NCBI GenBank assembly: GCA_035500775.1
Contig: DATJWY010000012.1
Coordinates: 1 to 16,149, forward strand
DNA length: 16,149 nt
Reading direction: 5' to 3'
DNA from: DATJWY01 sp035500775
GTDB taxonomy: Bacteria > Pseudomonadota > Alphaproteobacteria > Acetobacterales > Acetobacteraceae
The notes beneath the pieces were generated by a model. The model searched no databases. It was given only the letters and a program-made list of their open reading frames with translations, and was not told where the DNA came from. The first letter of the stretch is position 1. Each line of letters begins with the position of its first letter. Positions 1 to 8,189 of the stretch are shown piece by piece. The position numbers were made by a program, and so were the translations under genes.

Positions 1-11
1 CATGGACCCAA

Positions 12-38
12 TCCTGGAGAACGATTTCGCTTCCAGGA
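12..38. promoter_or_regulatory. inverted repeat near left edge (candidate operator)
   Basis: The 7-bp arms TCCTGGA (12-18) and TCCAGGA (32-38) are separated by 13 nt. The dyad lies just upstream of an ATG at positions 3-1 on the minus strand that could start a gene running off the left edge. An operator or 5' leader hairpin for that gene is possible. The gene itself cannot be verified because only its start codon lies inside the window. Confidence 0.25.
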
Positions 39-83
39 CCCTAGCCAAGGCGGCGCGGGGCGTCAACCAGCGAGAATTCTTGA

Positions 84-96
84 TTCCTTAGAGGAA
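84..96. promoter_or_regulatory. palindrome TTCCT-TAG-AGGAA, candidate operator
   Basis: A perfect 5-bp dyad with a 3-nt spacer lies in the gap after the XRE-cupin regulator gene and about 80 bp ahead of the possible leftward gene at the edge. The palindrome AGAATTCT (73-80) sits next to it. XRE-family dimers usually bind short dyads of this kind, so this could be the regulator's site for controlling the next gene. No second copy was seen in front of the regulator gene itself. Confidence 0.25.
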
Positions 97-128
97 ACAT
101 CGCCGGGAAATCCCGGCAGGAATCCGGG

Positions 129-797
129 TCAGGAAACCGAGTCCGGCTCGCGCGGGTAGATGATGACCGAGAGGTAGGTCGTCGGCGTCACCAGCAATTG
201 CTCCGGCCCGTGCGGCGCCGCCGAATCGAACAGCAGCGCATCCCCCGGGCGCAGATGGAAGGTCTGGTCGCCGTGCCGGTACACCACCTCGCCGCTCAGC
301 ATGTAGATGAACTCGGTGCCGGCATGCTGGAACGCGGTGTAGGGCACCGCCTCGGCATGCAGGGTGATGAGGTAGGGCTCCACCGCCACCGCGCCGCCGA
401 GAGCGTGGCCGAGCAGGTTGTAGCGGTGCCCGACCTTGGTGCCGCGCCGCTCGATCAGCACGCCCTGCCCGGCCCGGACGTAGGAGCAGTCCCGGCGCTC
501 CTCAAAGGCGGAAAAGAGCTGGGTCAGCGGCACGTTCAGCGATTGCGCCAGGCCCTGCAGCGTCGCGAGCGAGGGCGAGATCTGGCCGTTCTCGATCTTG
601 GAAAGCATGCCGGCGGAGATGCCGGCCGAAGCGGCGAGATCGGCGACGGTCAGATCGGCACGCCGCCGCAGCCGGCGGACCTGGGCGCCGATCGCCTGCT
701 CAAGCGTGCGTTCACCGACCGCGGCGGCACCGGAACCGGTGCGATACTCATCGTCGGACTCCGCCGCCGTCTGCTTATTGGACCGCACGGGCGGCAT
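129..797 (-). CDS. XRE-family transcriptional regulator with C-terminal cupin domain
   Basis: The 222-aa product is probably a cytoplasmic DNA-binding regulator that senses a small ligand. A charged, low-complexity N-terminus (1-33) precedes an XRE helix-turn-helix at about 37-95, which contains the typical stretch DLAASAGISAGMLSKIENG. A cupin_2 domain follows at about 143-212. Its first motif has H158, E162 and G169, and its second has PGD at 184-186 and H195. The overall size and order match the common XRE-cupin regulators, which often control catabolic or transport genes for amines, amino acids or sulfonates. The gene is divergent from phaC across a 330-bp gap. A hairpin at 102-117 (GCCGGG/CCCGGC) just after the stop could end transcription. 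The ligand and targets are unknown. The family call is firm and the biological role is not. Confidence 0.88.
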   Translation of the reverse strand: MPPVRSNKQTAAESDDEYRTGSGAAAVGERTLEQAIGAQVRRLRRRADLTVADLAASAGISAGMLSKIENGQISPSLATLQGLAQSLNVPLTQLFSAFEERRDCSYVRAGQGVLIERRGTKVGHRYNLLGHALGGAVAVEPYLITLHAEAVPYTAFQHAGTEFIYMLSGEVVYRHGDQTFHLRPGDALLFDSAAPHGPEQLLVTPTTYLSVIIYPREPDSVS

Positions 798-888
798 TCG
801 GACCCCTTCCCTGACTCCAGGCTGGAACTGCCTGGCGGCTGTTAAAAAAACTATTGTAGGGATCGGGAGGCCGGAGCCTCAAGAGGGA

Positions 889-940
889 GCAAGGCCAGGG
901 GCTCCGCCCCTGGATCCCGCCAAAGGCAAGCCTTTGCACC
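889..940. repeat. GC-rich mosaic hairpin repeat, copy A
   Basis: The first hairpin is CCAGGGGC-TCC-GCCCCTGG at 895-913, with an 8-bp stem and 3-nt loop. It is followed by the module GATCCCGCC and a second hairpin, CAAAGGC-AA-GCCTTTG, at 921-936. The copy lies in the divergent gap in front of phaC, so it is not confined to gene ends. Related copies are at 3078-3228, 8190-8356, 9727-9829, 10850-10876 and 15740-15884. Confidence 0.8.
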
Positions 941-1110
941 ACCCTGCTGTTGGAGGTGATGCGTCCACCATCGAAAGCAACGGGGAGTTTCTTGCGGCGG
1001 ATGGCTGGCAAGCGGAATGGCTCGATCATATCATGCGGACCGGACGCAGACCTGCCTCAGGTCGCTCGATCCAGCCAGGGTAGTCGCCAAAATCAAAAAA
1101 ACTCGTGGAT

Positions 1111-1118
1111 AGGTGAGG
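1111..1118 (+). promoter_or_regulatory. phaC ribosome binding site (decides the start)
   Basis: AGGTGAGG lies 9 nt before the ATG at 1128. An in-frame GTG at 1113 lies inside this motif, so the ATG is preferred as the start. Confidence 0.65.
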
Positions 1119-1127
1119 AAGCGAGAC

Positions 1128-3041
1128 ATGGCAGGCCAAACGCCGGGACCCGAGATGATGCTCGGCCTGTGGACCGCCTGGGTCGAGTCCGCCTCGAAGA
1201 TGGCGGGGGCCCATAGCCCGGACGGACAGGCTTCGTGGCGGATGTCGCCCGACCAGGTCACCGGCGACCTGCTCCAGGATGGCGTGCGGCAGCTTGGCGA
1301 GCTGCTGGCCAAGGACCCGATCCTGCGCGCGACCGAGGACGCGCTCAATGCGAACCCGCTGCACCAGATCATCCCGGTGGACTGGGCGGAGATCGCCCGG
1401 GCGCTGCGCACGGTTTGGTTGCGGTCCATCAGGCGACCCGAGAAGGCCATGGCCGCCGCCGCCGACTTCAACATGCGGCTGTGGCAGTCCGCGCTGGACA
1501 CCTGGAACGAGGCGGCGCAGCGCTGGTTGGGAACGGCCCGGCCCAGCGAGGCCCGGCCCAACGCTGCCGCCGACGGCGCGGACAAGCGCTTCGCCGCGGC
1601 CGAGTGGCGAGGCAACCCTGCCTATCACATGCTGAAGGAGCTCTACCTTCTCGCCTCGGACTGGCTGCTGCGCCAGGGAAGCGAGGTGGATGACCTCAGC
1701 CTGGCAGAGCGGCAGCATTTGGACTTCCACCTCCGGCAGTTCGTGAACGCGATGAGCCCCACCTTACTGCTCGTCTCCAACCCGCTCGCCCTGCGCCGGG
1801 TGATGGAGACGGGCGGCACGAGCCTGGCCGAGGGCGCACGCAATCTGATGCGCGACCTGAAGGAGGGCCGGCTGAGCATGGTGGACGCCGAGGCCTTCGC
1901 GCCGGGGCGCAACCTGGCACTTTCGCCGGGCAAGGTGGTCTATCGCAACGCACTGATCGAACTCATCCAGTACGAGCCGAAGGGCGGGGCGGCCCACAAG
2001 ATCCCGCTGCTCATTCTGCCGCCGTGGATCAACAAGTACTACATCCTCGACCTGCAGCCGAAGAACAGCATGGTGCGCCACCTGGTCGAGCAGGGCTTCA
2101 CGGTGTTTATGGTGTCCTGGCGGAACCCTGACGCCTCGATGGAGGAGACCACCTTCGAGGACTACATGGAGCAGGGCCCGCTCGCGGCGAGCGATGTGGT
2201 GCGCGAGATCACGGGCAGCCCGACCGTGAACGTCATGGGCTACTGCATCGGGGGCACATTGCTCGCCATGACGCTGGCCTGGCTGGCGGCGAAGGGGGAT
2301 GACGGCCGCTTCGGCGCGGCGACGTTCATGGTGTCGCTGCAGGACTTCTCCAAGGTCGGCGACACGGCCGTATTCGTGGACGAGCCGGCGATCGACTTCA
2401 TGGAGCAGCAGATGCTGGAGCGCGGCTATCTCGACAGCCGCGAGATGTCCAACATGTTCAACCTGCTGCGCAGTAACGACCTGATCTGGTCCAACGTGGT
2501 GAACAACTACCTGCTGGGCCAGAAGCCGCCCGCCTTCGACCTGCTCTACTGGAACAGCGACGGCACCCGCCTGGCCCGCGCGGCGCATGACTGGTATCTG
2601 CGTAACACCTATGTCGAGAACAACCTGATCAAGCCCGGCCGGATCCACGTGAAGGGCGAGGCGCTGGATCTCGGGCGCATCCGTCAAGACATCTATGCGG
2701 TCAGCGCGGAGAAGGACCACATCGTGCCCTGGTACGCGGCGTGGCGAATCACCCAACTCACGGGTGGCAAGGTGCGCTTCGTCCTCGCGTCGAGCGGTCA
2801 CATCGCCGGCATCATCAACCCGCCCGGCGGCAAGGGTGCCTACTGGACGAACGAGGACGGCCAGGCCGACACGCCCGAGCGATGGCGCGCGGCCGCCCAG
2901 CGCCACGACGGGAGCTGGTGGGTAGACTGGTTCGCCTGGCTCGCCGCGCACTCCGGCGAGAAGGCCGCGACACCGCTCATGGGCAGCGCGGCATACCCGC
3001 CCCTGCAGGATGCCCCCGGAAGCTATGTCCTTGAGAAGTAA
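1128..3041 (+). CDS. phaC: class I poly(3-hydroxyalkanoate) synthase
   Basis: PhaC polymerises (R)-3-hydroxyacyl-CoA into polyhydroxyalkanoate on storage granules and releases CoA. The product is 637 aa from the ATG at 1128, within the class I range. An N-terminal PhaC domain (about 70-270) is followed by an alpha/beta-hydrolase core. The lipase-like box GYCIGG carries nucleophile Cys373. Asp530 lies in EKDHIVPW and His558 in SSGHIAGIINPP. The 28-residue Asp-His spacing equals that in the Cupriavidus enzyme (480/508), so the triad looks intact. Other family signatures visible are PPWINKYYILDL and WNSDGTRL. Neither phaA, phaB, phaR nor a phasin gene lies beside it, so it is an orphan copy in this window. 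It is convergent with purU, with repeat B between them. Family identity is near certain; substrate chain length is not readable. Confidence 0.96.
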   Translation: MAGQTPGPEMMLGLWTAWVESASKMAGAHSPDGQASWRMSPDQVTGDLLQDGVRQLGELLAKDPILRATEDALNANPLHQIIPVDWAEIARALRTVWLRSIRRPEKAMAAAADFNMRLWQSALDTWNEAAQRWLGTARPSEARPNAAADGADKRFAAAEWRGNPAYHMLKELYLLASDWLLRQGSEVDDLSLAERQHLDFHLRQFVNAMSPTLLLVSNPLALRRVMETGGTSLAEGARNLMRDLKEGRLSMVDAEAFAPGRNLALSPGKVVYRNALIELIQYEPKGGAAHKIPLLILPPWINKYYILDLQPKNSMVRHLVEQGFTVFMVSWRNPDASMEETTFEDYMEQGPLAASDVVREITGSPTVNVMGYCIGGTLLAMTLAWLAAKGDDGRFGAATFMVSLQDFSKVGDTAVFVDEPAIDFMEQQMLERGYLDSREMSNMFNLLRSNDLIWSNVVNNYLLGQKPPAFDLLYWNSDGTRLARAAHDWYLRNTYVENNLIKPGRIHVKGEALDLGRIRQDIYAVSAEKDHIVPWYAAWRITQLTGGKVRFVLASSGHIAGIINPPGGKGAYWTNEDGQADTPERWRAAAQRHDGSWWVDWFAWLAAHSGEKAATPLMGSAAYPPLQDAPGSYVLEK

Positions 3042-3077
3042 TACCAACCGCCGTTATTGATTGACCTGTTCAGTGAA

Positions 3078-3228
3078 GCAGCGGGGCTCTGCCCCGCACC
3101 CCGTCACGCGAAGGCGTGCCTGCGCACGACGGGGGCAGCGCCCCCAGACCCGCACAAATTTGGAATCATTCATGAAAAGGGGTCTGGGGCCGACGGCCCC
3201 AGTGGGGTCCAGGGGCAAAGCCCCTGGC
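3078..3228. repeat. GC-rich mosaic hairpin repeat, copy B (phaC/purU convergent gap)
   Basis: At least five perfect hairpins lie in tandem. They are GCGGGGC-TCT-GCCCCGC (3081-3097), CACGC-GAAG-GCGTG (3105-3118), GGGGGC-AGC-GCCCCC (3131-3145), CTGGGGCC-GAC-GGCCCCAG (3184-3202) and CCAGGGGC-AAA-GCCCCTGG (3209-3227). The copy fills the gap between the convergent ends of phaC and purU and could terminate both transcripts. A TTTTT run at 3236-3240 lies 8 nt past the last stem, so a classical intrinsic terminator for the plus strand is possible but imperfect. The module at 3099-3133 resembles the reverse complement of the one in copy F. Confidence 0.82.
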
Positions 3229-3253
3229 CTTACCCTTTTTGGCGACGCGGCCC

Positions 3254-4183
3254 TCAGTCGGTAAACACCACCGTCTTACGCCCGTTCAGGATCACCCGGT
3301 CATCGAGGTGGTAGCGCACCGCGCGCGCCAGCACCCGCCGCTCGATGTCCCGCCCCTTGCGGATCAGGTCGTCCGGCTGGTCGAGATGGCTGATGCGCTC
3401 GACGTCCTGCTCGATGATCGGGCCCTCGTCGAGATGCTCGGTCACGTAATGCGCCGTCGCCCCGATCAGCTTCACGCCGCGCGTATGCGCCTGGTGATAC
3501 GGCCGCGCGCCCTTGAAGCCGGGGAGGAACGAGTGATGGATGTTGATGCAACGGCCGGAGAGCTTCGCCGTCAGCCCGTCCGACAACACCTGCATGTAGC
3601 GCGCGAGCACCACGAGATCGGTGTTCGTCCGGCGCACCAGTTCCCAGATCTGGGTTTCCTGCTCCAGCTTCGTCGTCTTGGAAATCGGCATGTAGTGGAA
3701 CGGAATATCGCCGAAATCGATGCTGGTGTAGGTGTCGCGCGGATGGTTGGAGACGATGCCGGTCGGCACCATCGGCAGCTCGCCGATGCGCCAGCGATAC
3801 AGAAGATCGACCAGGCAGTGATCGAACTTCGAGACCATCAGCAGCACGCGGCGCGGACGCGAGCGGTCGTTCAGCGTCCAGTTCATGCCGAAGCGGGTGG
3901 CGACGCCGCTGAAGGCCTCGCGCAACCGGGCGAAGCGATCCGCCTCGCCGGCCACCTTGAACACCACGCGCATGAAGAACTTGCCGGACTCGACGTCATC
4001 GTATTGCTGCGCCTCGCGGATGTCACCGCCATGCTCGAACAGCAGGGTCGCCACCGCGGCGACGATGCCGGGCCGGTTCGGGCAGGAGAGGGTCAGCGTG
4101 TAGAACGCATCGGCGACCGTGGTGATCACCGTCTCGTTCTCGGCCTGGGCCGTGGGCGGCGGGGCAAGTTCAGTCTCGGTCAT
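3254..4183 (-). CDS. purU: formyltetrahydrofolate deformylase
   Basis: PurU hydrolyses 10-formyl-THF to formate and THF in the cytoplasm. The chosen start at 4183 (MTETELAPP) gives 309 aa. An upstream in-frame ATG at 4246 would overlap soxG and add a basic extension that does not look like the family. An ACT domain (about 27-105, with CPNRPGIVAAVA) is followed by a formyltransferase-fold hydrolase domain (about 110-295). The catalytic residues are N214 and H216 in INIHHSFLPGFKGARPY and D252 in LDEGPII. The gene is last in the sox operon, 8 bp after the soxG stop. This is the usual soxBDAG-purU arrangement, where PurU probably regenerates THF and disposes of C1 units from sarcosine. It has no separate promoter that could be recognised and is probably co-transcribed with sox. 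It ends convergently against phaC. Confidence 0.96.
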   Translation of the reverse strand: MTETELAPPPTAQAENETVITTVADAFYTLTLSCPNRPGIVAAVATLLFEHGGDIREAQQYDDVESGKFFMRVVFKVAGEADRFARLREAFSGVATRFGMNWTLNDRSRPRRVLLMVSKFDHCLVDLLYRWRIGELPMVPTGIVSNHPRDTYTSIDFGDIPFHYMPISKTTKLEQETQIWELVRRTNTDLVVLARYMQVLSDGLTAKLSGRCINIHHSFLPGFKGARPYHQAHTRGVKLIGATAHYVTEHLDEGPIIEQDVERISHLDQPDDLIRKGRDIERRVLARAVRYHLDDRVILNGRKTVVFTD

Positions 4184-4191
4184 GGTGGCTT

Positions 4192-4839
4192 TCAGGCTCC
4201 CGGAAGGATCTCGATGCCGAATTCGGCGGCGGCGTCCAATAGCCATGTGGCGAAGCTCTCGGCGAAGCCGCGGAACACGGCGATGTCGTAGGTCGGCCCG
4301 TCATCCACCTGCCAGAGCGAAAGGTTGATGTGGGCGGCGGATGTCAGGGCCACGTGGCCCGGGCGGAAGGCGCGCGGATGCAGGTCGATCGGCAGCCCCT
4401 TGGCCAGGGCGGCGCGGGCGGCGGGGCCGCCGAGCCGGAGCAGGCTACGGCCATCGCTCAGGTCGGTGACCGAGGCGAGGGCGCCGACGGAGTCGCGCAG
4501 CATCGCTTCCAGATCCCGCACCGGCACCGCCCCCGCGTGATCCGCGCCCTCACCCAGCACCAGCCAGCGCGCCGGCCCCGACCAGATGAAGGTGAGGCCA
4601 TCCGCCGCCGTCACGCAGCGCGGGACGACCGGCAGGACGACGCCATGCGCCTGCCCCAGCGCGGCGGTGAGCGCCTCCGCCTGCCCGGCCCGCGCGGCGA
4701 GCGAGACGAGCTGGAACCCGCTCCGCTCCCGCAGCCAAAGACCGGGCTTGCCATCGGCCCGTCCGACACGGCCCGGAACGAGCCGGCCGGCGAGCGGCGA
4801 GCGCGGGGCCAGGCCCGCCCTCTGAAGGGTTTCAGCCAT
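4192..4839 (-). CDS. soxG: sarcosine oxidase, gamma subunit
   Basis: This is the small gamma subunit of heterotetrameric sarcosine oxidase. The chosen start at 4839 gives 215 aa. It overlaps the soxA stop by 8 nt in the sequence ATGGCTGA, which suggests translational coupling. An alternative start at 4986 lies deep inside soxA and is rejected. The C-terminal half carries the family signature: LSDGRSLLRLGGPAARAAL, then GLPIDLHPRAF, then a FRGFAESFATWLLDAAAEFG tail. The fold is related to the C-terminal half of T-protein-like domains and packs against SoxA. The N-terminal 40 residues are weakly conserved. It is slightly longer than many SoxG proteins of about 190-205 aa. The identification is supported jointly by the signature and by its place between soxA and purU. 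Confidence 0.93.
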   Translation of the reverse strand: MAETLQRAGLAPRSPLAGRLVPGRVGRADGKPGLWLRERSGFQLVSLAARAGQAEALTAALGQAHGVVLPVVPRCVTAADGLTFIWSGPARWLVLGEGADHAGAVPVRDLEAMLRDSVGALASVTDLSDGRSLLRLGGPAARAALAKGLPIDLHPRAFRPGHVALTSAAHINLSLWQVDDGPTYDIAVFRGFAESFATWLLDAAAEFGIEILPGA

Positions 4840-7800
4840 GCAGCCGCTCTCCCGCCGGGTCGTAGAAGACGGGATTGACGATCTCGACCGCGACGTCCCC
4901 GCCGCGCACAGGGTCATAGGCGCGCACCACCTCTCCGATTCGTTGTGGGCCGCGGCGCAGCAGGCCGAGGCCGATCCAGTGTCCAAGCATGGGCGAGAAG
5001 GCGACCGAGGTCATGTACCCCTCGTCATGCGCCGCTTCCGGCGCGGCGCCTTGCGCCAGGAAATGCGCCCCGGCGCGCAGCCGCTCCGACCGGTCCACCG
5101 GCCGGAAGCCTACCAGGGCCGGCCGCTCGGGGTCGAGCAGCGCCGGGCGCTGGGCCATGGCGCGGCCGATGAAATCCTTCTTGTTGGAGACGAGCTTGCC
5201 GAGACCGAGATCCCGCGCCGTGGTCTGGCCGTTCAGCTCCGCCCCGGCCGGATGCCCCTTCTCGATGCGCATGACGCCGAGCGCCTCGGTGCCATACGCC
5301 GTGATGCCGAACGCATCCCCTTCCCGCATCAGCCGTCGCGCCAGCGCATCGCCGAACCGCGCCGGCACCGCGATCTCGTAGGCCAGTTCACCGCTGAAGG
5401 AGAGCCGGAACAGCCGCGCCTTGACGCCTCCGCACACGGTCAGCGTCGCCGCCGCCATATAGGGGAAGGCCTCGTTGGAAAGATCGAAGCCCGGATCGAC
5501 GATCCGCTCCAGCACCGCGCGGGAGCGCGGGCCGGCAACCGCGATCTGCGCCCATTGCTCGGTGGTGGAGACCATCTGCACGTCGTAGTGCGGGAAAAGG
5601 CACTGATGGCAGAATTCCAGATGCTGCAGCACCCGCGCGGCATTCGCCGTCGTCGTGGTCATGACGAAATGGTCGGGGCCGAGCCGCGCGGTGGTGCCGT
5701 CATCGAACACCATGCCGTCCTCGCGCAGCATCAGCCCATAGCGCGCGCGGCCAACTTTCAGATTGGTCCAGCTGTTGACATAGACGCGCTCCAGGAAGGA
5801 AGCCGCGTCCGCGCCCTGGATGTCGATTTTTCCCAGCGTGCTGACATCGCAGATGCCGACCGCGCCGCGCACGGCGCGCACCTCGCGGCAGACCGTCCCC
5901 AGCCAGTCCGTCTCACCGGCCACGGGGAAATACTGGGCGCGCAGCCATGGACCGGCCTCGACGAAGACGGCGCCGTGTTCGCGCGCCCAGTCATGCGTGG
6001 GCGCCAGCCGGGTCGGGCGGAAATCGCGGCCGCGATGATGGCCGGCGAAGGCGCCGATCGCCACCGGGGTGAAGGGCGGGCGCATTCGCGTCGTGCCGGT
6101 CTCCGGGATCGACCGCTCGGTGAGTTCCGCCATCAGCGCGAGGCCGTTGACGTTGGCGGTCTTGCCCTGGTCGGTCGCCATGCCGAGCGTGGTGTAGCGC
6201 TTCAGATGCTCGACGGCGCGGAACCCCTCGCGCCGGGCGAGCGCCACGTCGCTCGTGCTGACATCGTTCTGGAAATCGACGAACGCCTTGCCGCGCGCGC
6301 CACGCACCGCCCAGAGCGGCGCGACAACCGTGCTCTCGCGATCGTCCGCGATGATCTCCGGCACAGGAGCCGCGCTGAAGCCGCAAGACGATGCCGCCTC
6401 GGCCCCCGCCCGCGCGCCTTCGGCGAGGCCGGCGGCCAGAGCGAACGCGCCGGATGCCGCGCCGGCCACCGCCATGCCGCCCGGCAGGGCGCCAGGGACG
6501 AAGGCCGGGATGAACGCGGCCAGCGTCTCGTCCCAGACCGGCTTGCCGCCGAGATGCGTGGTGAGATGCACGCTCGGGTTCCAGCCGCCGGACATCGCCA
6601 GCAGGTCGCAGGGAATGTCGAGCCGCTTGCCCGCCTCGGTGACGATCCGCGCGCCGCTCACCGCCTGCCGCCCGGTCGCGCCGGCGACGACACCGCCCGC
6701 GATCACCCGCGCCCCCGCCTGCTCGGCGATGCGGCGCACGGAGTCCGGCAGGGTCGGGCGCGGATCGACATAGGCGGCGACGGTCACGCCGGCGGTGGCG
6801 AGATCGGCGATGGTCGAAACCGCGTCGTCATTATTCGCGAACACCACGGCGCGCCGCCCGGGGGCGACGCCGTAGCGGTTGACATAGCACCGCACCGCGC
6901 CGGCCAGCATCACGCCCGGCAGGTCGTTATTGCCGAACACCAGCGGCCGCTCGATCGCGCCCGCCGCCAGCACGGTCCGCTTCGCCACGATATGCCACAG
7001 GCGCTGCCGCGGCGTATGCGGCGGCGGCACCGGCAGGTGGTCGGCGACCCGCTCCACCGCGCCATAGGTGCCGCCGTCATAGACGCCGAACACGGTCGTC
7101 CGGCGCATCACCACGGTTTCCGGGAAGCTGGCCAGCTCGGCCTCCGCCTCCGCCACCCAGGCGGCGGCTGGCTTGCGGCCGATCTCCCGGCGATCGGCGA
7201 TGGCGCGGCCGCCGAGGCGGAAATCCGCCTCGCAGAGCACCACCCGCGCGCCGCTCCGCGCGGCCGCCAGCGCGGCGGCGAGGCCGGCGGGGCCGCCGCC
7301 GATCACCAGCACGTCGCAGAACGCGGTCGCCTTCTCGTAATGATCCGGATCGGGGACGCCGGACGCGCGGCCAAGCCCGGCGGCGCGGCGGATCAGCGGC
7401 TCGTACACCTTCTCCCAGAAGGAGGCCGGCCACATGAAGGTCTTGTAGTAGAAACCCGCCGCCAGCACCGGCGAAACCAGCGCGTTGACCGAGAGCAGAT
7501 CGAAGCGGAGCGACGGGAAGCGATTCTGGCTCGCCGCCTCCAGCCCGTCGAACAGCTCCGCCACCGTCATCTGCGTGTTCGGCTCCCGCCGCGCGCCGCT
7601 CCGCAGCTCGGCGAGCGCGTTCGGCTCCTCGGAGCCGGCGGAGAGGATGCCGCGCGGACGGTGATACTTGAACGAGCGCCCGACCAAGCGGACGCCATTG
7701 GCGAGCAGCGCCGAGGCGAGCGTGTCGCCGGCATGACCTTCATAGTGCTTGCCGTCGAAGCTGAAGGCGAGGCGCTGGCTCCGGTCGATCAGGCCGCCGG

Positions 7801-7867
7801 CGGGCAGGCGGAAACGCTGCGACGGACCGGAGCCGAGACCGGGCGCGGTGGAAACCATGCCGTCCAT
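4832..7867 (-). CDS. soxA: sarcosine oxidase, alpha subunit
   Basis: SoxA is the large subunit (1011 aa). It binds the non-covalent dinucleotide cofactor (NAD+) and holds the folate site where methylene is transferred to THF. Residues 35-105 form a ferredoxin-like N-terminal domain (GDTLASALLANG, GRSFKYHRPRG) without the cluster cysteines, as usual for SoxA. The Rossmann motif VIGGGPAG is at 188-195. A linker signature, YTTLGMATDQGKTANVNG, is at 558-575. A GcvT-like aminomethyltransferase domain occupies about 621-1000, with DVSTLGKIDIQG at 674-685. The start at 7867 overlaps the soxD stop as TAATG; ATG 7858 is a possible alternative. The family is usually about 965-1005 aa, so the gene is full length. 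No frameshift was seen. Confidence 0.97.
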   Translation of the reverse strand: MDGMVSTAPGLGSGPSQRFRLPAGGLIDRSQRLAFSFDGKHYEGHAGDTLASALLANGVRLVGRSFKYHRPRGILSAGSEEPNALAELRSGARREPNTQMTVAELFDGLEAASQNRFPSLRFDLLSVNALVSPVLAAGFYYKTFMWPASFWEKVYEPLIRRAAGLGRASGVPDPDHYEKATAFCDVLVIGGGPAGLAAALAAARSGARVVLCEADFRLGGRAIADRREIGRKPAAAWVAEAEAELASFPETVVMRRTTVFGVYDGGTYGAVERVADHLPVPPPHTPRQRLWHIVAKRTVLAAGAIERPLVFGNNDLPGVMLAGAVRCYVNRYGVAPGRRAVVFANNDDAVSTIADLATAGVTVAAYVDPRPTLPDSVRRIAEQAGARVIAGGVVAGATGRQAVSGARIVTEAGKRLDIPCDLLAMSGGWNPSVHLTTHLGGKPVWDETLAAFIPAFVPGALPGGMAVAGAASGAFALAAGLAEGARAGAEAASSCGFSAAPVPEIIADDRESTVVAPLWAVRGARGKAFVDFQNDVSTSDVALARREGFRAVEHLKRYTTLGMATDQGKTANVNGLALMAELTERSIPETGTTRMRPPFTPVAIGAFAGHHRGRDFRPTRLAPTHDWAREHGAVFVEAGPWLRAQYFPVAGETDWLGTVCREVRAVRGAVGICDVSTLGKIDIQGADAASFLERVYVNSWTNLKVGRARYGLMLREDGMVFDDGTTARLGPDHFVMTTTTANAARVLQHLEFCHQCLFPHYDVQMVSTTEQWAQIAVAGPRSRAVLERIVDPGFDLSNEAFPYMAAATLTVCGGVKARLFRLSFSGELAYEIAVPARFGDALARRLMREGDAFGITAYGTEALGVMRIEKGHPAGAELNGQTTARDLGLGKLVSNKKDFIGRAMAQRPALLDPERPALVGFRPVDRSERLRAGAHFLAQGAAPEAAHDEGYMTSVAFSPMLGHWIGLGLLRRGPQRIGEVVRAYDPVRGGDVAVEIVNPVFYDPAGERLHG

Positions 7868-8160
7868 TATACGGCGCTCCCGCTGGCATGGCGGGCCAGG
7901 GCCAGCTCATGCGCGGCCTGCACGCCGAGCACCGCATGGGTGCGGGTGTCGCGCGTCACGACCAGCCAGGCATGGCAGCCCGCCTCGTGGTACCAAAGCT
8001 CGCGGTGCGGGCCGATCGGGTTGTCCCGCAGATAGACGTAGTCGATCCAGGCCTCGGTCGGCGCGGCGCCGCCATCGCCCGGCCGGACCGGGCCGGCATC
8101 GCCGCGATAGATGAATTCCTCAAGGCCCCGATCACCACAATGCGGGCAGGAAAAACGCAT
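7867..8160 (-). CDS. soxD: sarcosine oxidase, delta subunit
   Basis: This 97-aa zinc-binding delta subunit stabilises the sarcosine oxidase complex. The start has the typical form MRFSCPHCG. Zinc ligands C5, C8, H58 and C62 (in WYHEAGCHAW) match the known Cys-Cys-His-Cys set, shifted by one residue from the Pseudomonas enzyme. Other delta signatures are WIDYVYLRDNPIG and ELWYHEAGC. An AGGAG lies about 10 nt before the start. The gene is translationally coupled to soxA through TAATG. Unusually, it is separated from soxB by 195 bp filled by repeat C, whereas the other sox junctions overlap or nearly touch. The C-terminus is short and degenerate beyond the zinc site, which is usual for the family. 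Confidence 0.95.
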   Translation of the reverse strand: MRFSCPHCGDRGLEEFIYRGDAGPVRPGDGGAAPTEAWIDYVYLRDNPIGPHRELWYHEAGCHAWLVVTRDTRTHAVLGVQAAHELALARHASGSAV

Positions 8161-8189
8161 GACGCCCTTGCTCCTGGATCAGTCAAGTA

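Larger units (their letters stand above)
798..1127. other. divergent intergenic region between XRE-cupin regulator and phaC
   Basis: This 330-bp gap carries repeat copy A (about 889-940) and must hold the promoters of both flanking genes. No convincing -35/-10 pair could be picked out. Short open frames cross it, but none has a plausible ribosome binding site or a recognisable protein. An A-rich stretch at 1089-1101 lies just upstream of the phaC ribosome binding site. No RNA gene was recognised. Confidence 0.5.

Noticed and set aside
1113..1127. GTG start for phaC
   Set aside because: This GTG lies inside the AGGTGAGG ribosome binding site of the ATG at 1128, which gives the better start.
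1764..3047. Minus-strand open frame opposite phaC
   Set aside because: It is a shadow of the phaC reading frame with no family signature and no plausible context.
3039..3062. AATA...TATT dyad just after the phaC stop
   Set aside because: Only four base pairs with a long spacer; not distinguishable from chance.
3228..3240. Classical intrinsic terminator after phaC
   Set aside because: The T run is 8 nt beyond the last stem and interrupted by TTACCC, so a standard terminator is not firmly supported. It is treated as part of repeat B.
3057..3314. Short open frames across repeat B
   Set aside because: They are made almost entirely of hairpin repeat sequence and lack a convincing ribosome binding site.
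4838..8035. Very long open frame on the plus strand opposite soxG, soxA and soxD
   Set aside because: It is antisense to three clearly identified genes. Its translation is rich in Arg, His, Gln and Ala, as expected from the opposite strand of GC-rich coding DNA, and has no recognisable domain.
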